NCBI GenBank assembly: GCA_902556355.1 | Contig: CACDVW010000008.1 | Coordinates: 1-43,839, forward strand | Length of the DNA: 43,839 bases | Direction: 5' to 3' | From: an uncultured SAR86 cluster bacterium | GTDB lineage: Bacteria; Pseudomonadota; Gammaproteobacteria; Magnimaribacterales; D2472 | In this document: one piece after another, positions 35,585 to 43,183 of the stretch | Position numbering within the stretch: the first letter of the stretch is position 1 | Layout: each line of letters begins with the position of its first letter | The notes under the pieces: model-generated | Database searches by the model: none | What the model saw: only the letters and a program-made list of their open reading frames with translations | What the model was told of the DNA's origin: nothing | Translations under genes and position numbers: made by a program

Positions 35585-36397
35585 CTACACAAACTCCCTT
35601 AAAGGCGAATATTGTAATGGTTTAGCTAAAAAGAATCTCCAATTACTTGGAATTATTTTTAAAATTTTCTCTTTTTCAGCCTCATTATTATATTTTATAA
35701 ACATGCTTGAGCCACTACCCGAAAGATAAATCTGATGTTTTTTTGAATTTTTTCTATAAAAATCTTCTACCTCTTTATTGCTCTTTAAAAAAATTCCCCA
35801 AAAAGAATTCTGATCATTTTCTAATAATTCATTTTTATTTTTTTTTGATTCCTCATAGTCTGAGAACATTTTTTGTGTTGAATTAAATATCTTTGGGTCA
35901 ATGATAATATATTTTGAAATATCGGATTTTTTCTCTTGAAAAATATCACCAATACCTGAGGCAAATGCATTTTTACAATTTATAAAAAATGGAACATCCG
36001 CACCTATTGTTCTTCCAATATTTATCATTTGGTCTTGGTTTAAATTTAATCCCCATATCTTATTTAAAACCATAATTGTTGTGGCTGCATTTGAACTACC
36101 GCCGCCAAGACCTGCACCTATTGGGATATTTTTTTTAATTGTAATTTTAGCTCCATAATTTTTCTTATAAAGTTCTTGTAAAGAAACTGCAGCCTTGTAA
36201 ATTGTATTTTCTTTTGCATTAAGTGAAGAATTATTGGTATTAATCAAGATACCGTCTTTTGCTTGTTCAAAAGTCATAAAATCATACAAATCAATAAATT
36301 GAAAAGAAGTATCCAGATTATGATAACCATCAGAATTTTTATCTAATATTTTTAAATGGAGATTAATCTTTGCTGGTGAGCTTATTGAGACCTTCAT
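35585..36397 (-). CDS. ispE: 4-diphosphocytidyl-2-C-methyl-D-erythritol kinase
   Basis: GHMP kinase of the MEP isoprenoid pathway. The N-terminal SPAKINLHLKILDKNSDGYHNL is the family signature; the ATP-binding glycine-rich loop is PIGAGLGGGSSNAATTIMVL; the late motif is LSGSGSSMFIKY. Length of 270 residues is slightly short of E. coli (283). Its ATG overlaps the lolB stop as ATGA. Confidence 0.96.
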   Translation of the reverse strand: MKVSISSPAKINLHLKILDKNSDGYHNLDTSFQFIDLYDFMTFEQAKDGILINTNNSSLNAKENTIYKAAVSLQELYKKNYGAKITIKKNIPIGAGLGGGSSNAATTIMVLNKIWGLNLNQDQMINIGRTIGADVPFFINCKNAFASGIGDIFQEKKSDISKYIIIDPKIFNSTQKMFSDYEESKKNKNELLENDQNSFWGIFLKSNKEVEDFYRKNSKKHQIYLSGSGSSMFIKYNNEAEKEKILKIIPSNWRFFLAKPLQYSPLREFV

Positions 36398-36873
36398 TTT
36401 TTGATTAAATACCCGTTAATTAAATTTTCTTGATAAGAGATAGCAAAATTTACCTTATTGTCTTTTCTACTGCATGTAAAATCAAAATATGAACCTTCAA
36501 CCAATTCATTAATGTTAAAGCTTCTTGATAAAAGGCATTGTCTCAACCAATACTTGAAATTTGTGTTTACAGTATCAGGTATATAAAAAGGATTACTGTT
36601 TTTAGTTGGCACTATGTTTAAATTTTTGTTCTCTCTAGCTTCAATAATCAAGACATTTCCATAAAAAGGCTTCTTAAGTTGTATAATAGAATCTAGTTTA
36701 GATAAGCTTATAACTATATTTAGTGATACTGGTTCAACATTGCTTGATTCAACCAGCAACTTGCCTGAATAAATGTTGTATTTATTATCTTTGTTAATAG
36801 TTGAGCAAGAGACAGTTATACAAACAAGCACATAAATAAATTTTTTTATAATGGAATTACAGTTATTTGGCAT
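36394..36873 (-). CDS. lolB: Probable outer-membrane lipoprotein LolB (divergent)
   Basis: LolB receives lipoproteins from periplasmic LolA and inserts them in the outer membrane. The call rests on position (hemA divergent, ispE downstream, as in most gammaproteobacteria), a signal peptide with a Cys near residue 23 (FIYVLVCITVSCS), and faint similarity: YSGKLLVES, LKKPFYGNVLIIEA and KYWLRQCLLSR resemble the E. coli positions around TRGAFAY, LTNPLGSTELEL and LRQWILGLP. The lipobox is imperfect (Thr at -3) and the 159-residue length is short (E. coli 207). The ATG at 36873 lies 22 bases inside hemA on the other strand; no later ATG is available before the signal peptide. No ribosome site is seen. 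Confidence 0.6.
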   Translation of the reverse strand: MPNNCNSIIKKFIYVLVCITVSCSTINKDNKYNIYSGKLLVESSNVEPVSLNIVISLSKLDSIIQLKKPFYGNVLIIEARENKNLNIVPTKNSNPFYIPDTVNTNFKYWLRQCLLSRSFNINELVEGSYFDFTCSRKDNKVNFAISYQENLINGYLIKK

Positions 36874-38083
36874 AAATCATAAAACTTCAAATGTTTCTGA
36901 AAGAGAGCAATTCATTATAAATGAGTCCAATCAAATTTTATTAAATACTTTCTTAAAAGAAAAATTTAAAGAAAAGATAGACTCTTTTTTTGGTGTTTCT
37001 ACTTGTAATAGAACTGAAGTTTATTTACTAGCTGATTCGGGGCTTGTTAGTAAAATTCTTCTTGAAACATTAATATTCTTTGAAATAAACCACATTCAAA
37101 AAGAAAGCTTTTATATCCTTGATAATCAGGATGCATTGATACATATGTGTAAAGTTGCATCAGGAATAGATTCTCAAGTACTTGGAGAGCAAGAAATATT
37201 TGGACAATTTAAAAAAGCTATAGAGGTTGCAAGACATGCAGATATAGCTAAACCCAGTCTTTTAAGTTACACAAAAAAAGTTATCGAGATAGTAAAAAAA
37301 GTTAGAACACAGACAAATATAGGATTAAATCCATTATCTGTAAGTGGGTTGTCGTTAAATTTAGTAAAAAATATCTTTGAGGAGCCTCAAAATCAAAACG
37401 TTCTTATACTTGGAGCTGGATCACTGGCACACGCTATTATTGATGATCTTATTAAAAAAGGCATAACTAATATTCGAGCAGTAAATAGAAGTAAAAAAAT
37501 AATAAAAATAAATAATGATCATGAAATAGTGCCATCATCTTTAAATACTTTGCATAGAGAATTAGAGTTTGCTGACATTGTAATAGCCTCGGCTACTGCT
37601 GATCTGCCTTTAATTGGTAAAGGCTCTATAGAAAACGCTCTTAAAGTTCGAAGAAACAAACCAATGCTTTTAATTGATTTAGCAGTTCCAAGAAATATTG
37701 AGGAAGAAATTAAGAAAATAGAGCAAGCATATTTATTTTCAATCGACGATATAGAAAAAATTACGCAGGACAATTATGGTCAAAGAGTAATAGAAGCTGA
37801 AAAAGCTCTTAACATAATTGTGCTTGAGTCTCAGGATGCCCTTAAATCAATTCGTGAAAAAATAACCAAAGATAAAATTCAAATAAAATTAGAATCGTTC
37901 TTAGATCAGCTTTCAGACGAAGAGATAAAAAGGTTTAAATCAGCAGAGGATTTAAAACAAATGATAATGAATTTATCAATAATAAAATATGAAGATAAAT
38001 CTTTAGATGATGTCTTAGATATTAAAAATATTGATAATCATGTAATTGAGTCAATGTTTAAAAGGTATATTGATAATGCATGA
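36851..38083 (+). CDS. hemA: Glutamyl-tRNA reductase
   Basis: First enzyme of C5-pathway tetrapyrrole synthesis, reducing glutamyl-tRNA to glutamate-1-semialdehyde with NADPH. The start MELQLFGINHKTSNVSERE matches the family exactly. The catalytic nucleophile is Cys52 in GVSTCNRTEVY; ASGIDSQVLGEQEIFGQFKKA follows; the NADPH site is VLILGAGSLAHAII; the helical dimerisation domain closes the protein. Length of 410 residues is close to E. coli (418). No Shine-Dalgarno lies in the AT-rich region before the ATG, and the first 23 bases overlap the divergent lolB start. It overlaps prfA by eight bases. Confidence 0.97.
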   Translation: MELQLFGINHKTSNVSEREQFIINESNQILLNTFLKEKFKEKIDSFFGVSTCNRTEVYLLADSGLVSKILLETLIFFEINHIQKESFYILDNQDALIHMCKVASGIDSQVLGEQEIFGQFKKAIEVARHADIAKPSLLSYTKKVIEIVKKVRTQTNIGLNPLSVSGLSLNLVKNIFEEPQNQNVLILGAGSLAHAIIDDLIKKGITNIRAVNRSKKIIKINNDHEIVPSSLNTLHRELEFADIVIASATADLPLIGKGSIENALKVRRNKPMLLIDLAVPRNIEEEIKKIEQAYLFSIDDIEKITQDNYGQRVIEAEKALNIIVLESQDALKSIREKITKDKIQIKLESFLDQLSDEEIKRFKSAEDLKQMIMNLSIIKYEDKSLDDVLDIKNIDNHVIESMFKRYIDNA

Positions 38084-39161
38084 TTCAATGAAGGCAAAGC
38101 TATCAAAACTTCAGGAAAGGCTTGCTGAAATTCAGAAGCTATTAATAGACTCAGAGACTATCAAAGATATGGATAACTACACTCTGCTTAATAAAGAGTT
38201 TGCAGATTTAAAGCCAATTGTTGATAAGTTTGATGAATATAACTCTGTTCTTGCTGCTATAAATGATGCAAATGAGATTCTTGAATCAGGTGACGAAGAT
38301 TTAAAAAGTCTTGCTGAAGAAGAATTAAAAGAATCATTAGATAAACCAGATAAATTAGAACAAGAATTAAAATTAATGTTATTACCTAAAGATTCAGCAG
38401 ATGATGGTTCTGCATTTCTTGAAATCAGAGCAGGAGCTGGAGGAGATGAGGCAGGTATTTTTGCAGGGGATCTATTCAGAATGTATTCACGACTTGCAGA
38501 AAGAGAAGGCTGGAATGTTGATGTGATTGATATTAAACAAGCAGAGCAGGGCGGTCTTAGAGAAGTCGTTGCTCAATTGAACGGTAAAAGTGTATTTAAA
38601 GTATTAAAATTTGAATCGGGTGTTCATAGAGTTCAAAGAGTTCCTGAGACTGAATCTCAAGGAAGAATTCACACTTCAACGTGTACTGTTGCGATACTGC
38701 CTGAAGTTGAAGAAGTTCAAGACATACAAATTGATAAAAATGATTTAAGGGTTGATACATTTAGAGCCTCTGGAGCTGGAGGTCAACATGTAAATAAAAC
38801 TGATTCTGCTGTTAGGCTAACACATATACCTAGCGGTCTCGTTGTTGAGTGCCAAGACGGAAGATCTCAGCATAAAAATAAAGAAAAAGCACTCTCGTTA
38901 TTGGCTTCAAAATTAAAACAAGCAGAAATTGAAAGTCAGCAAGAAAGTATTGCTAGTGAAAGAAAAATATTAGTTGGTACTGGAGACAGAAGCGAAAAAA
39001 TTAGAACATATAACTTTCCACAAGGCAGAATGACTGATCATAGGATTAAGTTAACACAACATAACTTAGATCAAATTATGGATGGAGATATTAAATCTAT
39101 ATGTGATGCTCTATTAGCGGAGAATCAGTTAGCAATGCTTTCTCAACTTGAATCAGAATAA
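38076..39161 (+). CDS. prfA: Peptide chain release factor 1
   Basis: Recognises UAA and UAG and triggers release. The tripeptide region is RVPETESQGRIHT (P-x-T motif, PET here, PAT in E. coli) and the catalytic GGQ is in SGAGGQHVNKTDSAVRLTH. LEIRAGAGGDEAGIFAGDLFRMYSR and RTYNFPQGRMTDHRI are further signatures. The start at 38076 (MHDSMKAKLSKL) gives 361 residues, aligning end to end with E. coli RF1 (360), with AAAAGG ten bases upstream; an in-frame ATG at 38046 lies deeper in hemA and is less likely. Standard hemA-prfA-prmC order, so RF1 is made next to its own methyltransferase. Confidence 0.97.
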   Translation: MHDSMKAKLSKLQERLAEIQKLLIDSETIKDMDNYTLLNKEFADLKPIVDKFDEYNSVLAAINDANEILESGDEDLKSLAEEELKESLDKPDKLEQELKLMLLPKDSADDGSAFLEIRAGAGGDEAGIFAGDLFRMYSRLAEREGWNVDVIDIKQAEQGGLREVVAQLNGKSVFKVLKFESGVHRVQRVPETESQGRIHTSTCTVAILPEVEEVQDIQIDKNDLRVDTFRASGAGGQHVNKTDSAVRLTHIPSGLVVECQDGRSQHKNKEKALSLLASKLKQAEIESQQESIASERKILVGTGDRSEKIRTYNFPQGRMTDHRIKLTQHNLDQIMDGDIKSICDALLAENQLAMLSQLESE

Positions 39162-39989
39162 TTGAATTCCAAAATTAGTTTTTATATCAAGAATATTAAT
39201 GAAATGTTGCCAAGTGATAGCGGCATTTCAAAAGAGCTGATATTTTTTTTAAAAGATAGGCTAGGGTTAAGTGATACATCTATTTTTTTAGATGAATATA
39301 ATCTTTCAGACAAAGAAGAAAATTTAATTAAAGAATTTATTGATTTAAAAAGCCAAGGATTTCCTCTAGATTATATTTTGCAAAACACATCTTTCTATAA
39401 AGATGATTTTTATGTTGATCGTCGTGTTTTAGTTCCAAGGCCTGAGACAGAATTGCTTGTTGATTATATTAATGGCTTAAATTTAAAAGCTGGAATGAAA
39501 ATTTTAGATGCTGGAACAGGTTCTGGTTGTATAGGAATATCCATAGCTAAATATAATCCGAGTATTACAGTTTATGGCATTGATTATTCTCGTGATGCAT
39601 TAGAGGTCGCACAAATTAATAAAAAAAATAAATTATTAGATAACTTTTATTTAATTAATTCAGATTGGCTGAATTGCATACAAGAAAGATCTATAAATAT
39701 TCTAGTGAGCAATCCTCCATATATTGCACCTTCAGACCCTCATTTAGAAAATCTTAAATATGAACCCATAAAAGCATTAGTTGCTGGTGATAATGGGCTA
39801 AAAGATTTTAAAACCATAACCAAGCAAGCAAAAAATGTCCTAAGCTCTGATGGTATTTTAGTTTTTGAACACGGCTACAATCAATCTATGAATGTAGAAA
39901 ATATTTTAATTGCATCAGGTTTTAAAAATATATATTTGATGAAAGATCATCAATCTCAACCTAGAATAACAACCGCAAGATTGGCATAA
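39162..39989 (+). CDS. prmC: Release factor glutamine methyltransferase PrmC
   Basis: SAM-dependent enzyme that methylates the Gln of the GGQ motif in RF1 and RF2. The SAM site is ILDAGTGSGCIGISIA, the substrate-glutamine motif NPPY is at residues 184-187 (VSNPPYIAP), and RRVLVPRPETELLVDYI is the other family marker. Length of 275 residues equals E. coli (277). The start is taken as TTG immediately after the prfA TAA; the first ATG lies 14 codons later and would trim the N-terminal helical domain. No good ribosome site is seen. Confidence 0.95.
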   Translation: MNSKISFYIKNINEMLPSDSGISKELIFFLKDRLGLSDTSIFLDEYNLSDKEENLIKEFIDLKSQGFPLDYILQNTSFYKDDFYVDRRVLVPRPETELLVDYINGLNLKAGMKILDAGTGSGCIGISIAKYNPSITVYGIDYSRDALEVAQINKKNKLLDNFYLINSDWLNCIQERSINILVSNPPYIAPSDPHLENLKYEPIKALVAGDNGLKDFKTITKQAKNVLSSDGILVFEHGYNQSMNVENILIASGFKNIYLMKDHQSQPRITTARLA

Positions 39990-40011
39990 AAATTTATTGC
40001 TCTAGCTGTTT

Positions 40012-40032
40012 TTTAAGAATATTATTCTTAAA
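40012..40032. repeat. Perfect palindrome upstream of the oxygenase gene
   Basis: Arms TTTAAGAAT (40012-40020) and ATTCTTAAA (40024-40032) are a perfect nine-base inverted repeat around ATT. It lies in the 70-base gap between prmC and the oxygenase gene, 16 bases before the GGGGG ribosome site. It could be an operator for the accessory operon or a weak terminator of prmC (the downstream stretch is T-rich but broken). Confidence 0.6.
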
Positions 40033-40059
40033 GATTCTTTATTTCTTTGGGGGTAGAAA

Positions 40060-41148
40060 ATGTTAGATTTTACGATGAATGAAAGCTCATTAAAAATCAT
40101 TAAGAATAAAGAAGACCAATATAATCTTCCATATTTATGGATAAGAGACAACTGCTCATGTGATCAATGCAGAGTTAAAGAAACTCAAGAAAAAAGATTT
40201 ATGTTAAATGCAGTTTCAGTTGATTTAAAACCAAAAAAAGTTGTTATCGATAAAGATATAGTAAGTATTGAATGGCCTGATAATCACGAAACATCTATAA
40301 ATATTTCAGAACTTGAAAATTTGAATAAATCTAGAAAGCCTGAAAAGATTTTATGGACTAATGATTTTATTCCAGAATATTACGATTGGAATGAGTTTAT
40401 AGATAATAAAAATGTTGCAATTGATGCCTTTACTAATTTTATTACTAAGGGTGCGATATGCATTAAAAATGCACCATCTACTCCAAACTCTTTAGAAAAT
40501 CTTGCGCCTAGACTTGGCCCAATCAGAGAAGTTTTATTTGAAAGAATTCACAATGTTTCTATAGACGGACATGTATATAATATAGCCCATACTTCACTTG
40601 AGGTTCCGCCTCATAACGACTTTGCAAGTTATACATGGCCACCAAGTGTTCAAGCTCTTCATATGCTAGTTAATGATTGTAAGGGTGGAGAATCAATGAT
40701 TGTTGATGGTTATTCAGTCTTAAACGATTTAAAAGAAGAGCACCCACATTTTTTTGAAATCTTATGTAATTTCCCCGTGCCTTTTAGAGAATTCGATGAA
40801 GACAATGAAACTTATGCTATTGAACCAATCATTAGATTAAATTCAAAGAAAGAAATAGTTGGTTTTAGATACTCAAATCAATTAATGCAAATGATAAATC
40901 CTAACTTAGAAAATGTAGATTTATTCTACAAGGCTTATCATGAATTATGTTCAAGAGTGAATAGTGACAAATACAAATCAAAATTTAGATTAGAGTCTGG
41001 TCATATACTTTTAGTTTCTGCTCACAGAGTCCTTCATGGTAGACAAGAATTTAAACCAAATGGAAAGCGTCACCTTCAAGACGCTTACTATGAAATGGAT
41101 AACATTGAGAATAATCTAGTCTTGTATCAGGCTCAAAGGAGTAATTAG
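40060..41148 (+). CDS. Fe(II)/2-oxoglutarate oxygenase, gamma-butyrobetaine hydroxylase-like (TmpA-like)
   Basis: Two domains: an N-terminal zinc-binding GBBH_N/DUF971 domain with Cys32, Cys34 and Cys37 (RDNCSCDQCRV) and His76 (WPDNHET), then a TauD/TfdA oxygenase domain with facial-triad His185 and Asp187 (VPPHNDFAS) and His326 (RVLHGR), and 2-oxoglutarate Arg337 (KRHLQDAYYEMD). Length of 362 residues is typical of the family, which includes gamma-butyrobetaine and trimethyllysine hydroxylases and TmpA, the first enzyme of 2-(trimethylammonio)ethylphosphonate breakdown. The HD-domain gene directly downstream favours a TmpA-type role; carnitine synthesis is the alternative. GGGGG lies six bases before the ATG, a stronger ribosome site than most genes here. 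The substrate is inference. Confidence 0.85.
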   Translation: MLDFTMNESSLKIIKNKEDQYNLPYLWIRDNCSCDQCRVKETQEKRFMLNAVSVDLKPKKVVIDKDIVSIEWPDNHETSINISELENLNKSRKPEKILWTNDFIPEYYDWNEFIDNKNVAIDAFTNFITKGAICIKNAPSTPNSLENLAPRLGPIREVLFERIHNVSIDGHVYNIAHTSLEVPPHNDFASYTWPPSVQALHMLVNDCKGGESMIVDGYSVLNDLKEEHPHFFEILCNFPVPFREFDEDNETYAIEPIIRLNSKKEIVGFRYSNQLMQMINPNLENVDLFYKAYHELCSRVNSDKYKSKFRLESGHILLVSAHRVLHGRQEFKPNGKRHLQDAYYEMDNIENNLVLYQAQRSN

Positions 41149-41149
41149 A

Positions 41150-41707
41150 TTGACTAAAAAAGTTGAGTTCACATCTATGGACAAAGGAACAAGGAATGAT
41201 TATGACCTTATATCAATCCATGATTCGGAAAATGAAAGAAACTTAGTTTCTAGAGTTATTGAATGGTTGAAGATGATGGATGGAGAGTCGCCCTATAAAA
41301 TTAGCAGATTACAACATTGTCTCCAAACGGCTACAAGAGCAGAAGAAGACGGAGCTGATACCGAGACTATTGTTTGCGCTCTTCTTCATGATATTGGTGA
41401 TGTAATTTCACCTTCTAATCATTCTCAGGTTTCTGCAGCACTCCTAAGACCTTATATAAGCGAAAAAAATTATTGGATAGTTCTTAATCATGGTTTGTTC
41501 CAAGGTTATTACTGGATGCATCATTATGACAAGGATAGAAATTTAAGAGATCAATATAAGGACCATCCATATTATCAAGACTGTATTGATTTTTGTGCTA
41601 ACTGGGATCAGAAATCTTTTGATCCAGAGTATAAAACTAAATCCTTAGAATACTTTGTACCTATGATTGAAAAGATTTTTTCAAAAGAACCAAAGTCGTT
41701 TGTATAA
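41150..41707 (+). CDS. HD-domain protein with diiron oxygenase ligand set (TmpB/PhnZ-like)
   Basis: A 185-residue HD-fold protein with the full six-ligand set of mixed-valent diiron oxygenases (PhnZ, TmpB, MIOX): His56 (SRLQHCLQTATRA), His80 and Asp81 (CALLHDIGD), His91 (PSNHSQV), His114 (VLNHGLFQGYYW) and Asp153 (NWDQKSFDP). Simple HD phosphohydrolases have only His, His-Asp and Asp. TmpB and PhnZ cleave the C-P bond of 1-hydroxyphosphonates made by a partner Fe/2-oxoglutarate enzyme, and the partner lies one base upstream. The Y-x-x-E substrate lid of PhnZ is not clearly conserved (MDGE at 43-46, Tyr49), so the substrate may differ. The start is TTG, supported by AAGGAG eight bases upstream; no ATG exists nearby in frame before the conserved part. 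Confidence 0.8.
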   Translation: MTKKVEFTSMDKGTRNDYDLISIHDSENERNLVSRVIEWLKMMDGESPYKISRLQHCLQTATRAEEDGADTETIVCALLHDIGDVISPSNHSQVSAALLRPYISEKNYWIVLNHGLFQGYYWMHHYDKDRNLRDQYKDHPYYQDCIDFCANWDQKSFDPEYKTKSLEYFVPMIEKIFSKEPKSFV

Positions 41708-41710
41708 AAA

Positions 41711-43177
41711 TTAAGTACCACAGAAAGTTTTATATCTCACTGAAGAACTTTTAACTGGCTTTTCATATTCATAAAATTCTTTAATTTCGTCGTAAGGATT
41801 TTTTAAAATATCATGAAGTTTTAAAAAAGGTTTCATATTATTATCAAAAACTGCTGCCTTTAAAGCTTCCTCAACTTTATGATTTCTTGGAATATATAAT
41901 GGATTGACTGCATTCATTGAAGATGCAATCTTTTCATCAGATATGCTTTCTTGCGAGACTCTTTCTTTCCATAATGTCATCCAGTTATCGAATGCTATAT
42001 CATTTTTAAAAAGATTTTTAATACTTTTTATGTCACCAACAAGTGCTTTTGAGAGATATCTAAAGCATAAAGTGAAGTCAACCTTATTAGTTTTCATAAG
42101 ATTTAATAGCTGAGATATTAAATTAATATCATCTTGATCTTCTTTTGATAAACCAATTTTAGACCTCATAGAAGAAAGCCAATAGTTTGTATATACAGGC
42201 TTAATTAATTGAAGCACCTCTGTTAATAGTTTTATTGCTTCATTCTGATCTTTGTGAACTAGAGGAATTAATGTTTCGGCGAGCCTGGTTAAATTCCAAG
42301 TTAAGATTTTTGGTTGGTTTTTATATGAGTATCTTCCATTTTTATCTATTGAACTAAAAACAGTAGAGGGATCATAGACATCCATGAATGCACAAGGACC
42401 ATAATCAATAGTTTCTCCTGAAATAGTCATATTGTCAGTGTTCATGACCCCATGAATAAATCCAATACTCATCCAATTTGCAACTAATGATGCTTGCTCA
42501 TTACAAACGGCTGCAAAAAAAGCAAGATAGGGATTTTCTACATCTGCGGTTTCAGGAAAGTGCCTATTTATTGAGTAATCAGCTAAGTCTTTAATTAAAG
42601 ACTGATTTTTAGATTTGTATGCATATTCAAAACTTCCAACTCTAATATGACTTGAAGCAACTCTTGTCATTACACCTCCTGGTAATTCTTGTTCTCTTTG
42701 AACATTTTCACCAGTTTTAATTGCAGCAAGGGCTCGTGTTGTTGGAATACCTAAGACATTCATACTTTCACTAATTAGATACTCTCTTAGCACTGGTCCC
42801 AATGCAGATTTACCATCTCCTCTTCTTGAAAATGGTGTTGGCCCAGATCCTTTTAATTGAATATCTCTTAGATCACCATTTGTATTTACAGATTCACCAA
42901 GCAATAAAGCTCTTCCATCACCAAGTGCAAGATTGAAGTGACCAAACTGGTGACCAGAATATGCTTGAGCTATGGGCTGAGAGTCTTTTAAAACTTCTCT
43001 TCCTGAAAATATCTCGGTACATTTATTTTGATTCTTTGCCAAAGAGCTTAAATTTAATTCTTCTGCAAGTGAATTATTGAATATAAGTAATTCCGGCGCT
43101 GGTGCTGGAGTTGCATAACTCTTTTCGCACATTTCACTTAAACTCTCTAAAAAGGTATTTTGTAGATCAAGTTTCAA
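41711..43177 (-). CDS. selO: Protein adenylyltransferase SelO (YdiU)
   Basis: Pseudokinase-fold enzyme that transfers AMP to Ser, Thr or Tyr of target proteins; linked to oxidative stress. Signatures: AQAYSGHQFGHFNLALGDGRALLLGE in outline, the nucleotide site QLKGSGPTPFSRRGDGKSALG, SSHIRVGSFEY, HGVMNTDNMTISGETIDYGPCAFMD (metal and catalytic-like residues) and IPRNHKVEEAL. The C-terminal end is YKTFCGT, a Cys near the end where eukaryotic SelO carries selenocysteine. Length of 488 residues is typical. It is convergent with the HD gene (three bases between) and starts six bases after the nitroreductase stop, likely one operon. Confidence 0.96.
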   Translation of the reverse strand: MKLDLQNTFLESLSEMCEKSYATPAPAPELLIFNNSLAEELNLSSLAKNQNKCTEIFSGREVLKDSQPIAQAYSGHQFGHFNLALGDGRALLLGESVNTNGDLRDIQLKGSGPTPFSRRGDGKSALGPVLREYLISESMNVLGIPTTRALAAIKTGENVQREQELPGGVMTRVASSHIRVGSFEYAYKSKNQSLIKDLADYSINRHFPETADVENPYLAFFAAVCNEQASLVANWMSIGFIHGVMNTDNMTISGETIDYGPCAFMDVYDPSTVFSSIDKNGRYSYKNQPKILTWNLTRLAETLIPLVHKDQNEAIKLLTEVLQLIKPVYTNYWLSSMRSKIGLSKEDQDDINLISQLLNLMKTNKVDFTLCFRYLSKALVGDIKSIKNLFKNDIAFDNWMTLWKERVSQESISDEKIASSMNAVNPLYIPRNHKVEEALKAAVFDNNMKPFLKLHDILKNPYDEIKEFYEYEKPVKSSSVRYKTFCGT

Positions 43178-43183
43178 ATTACT

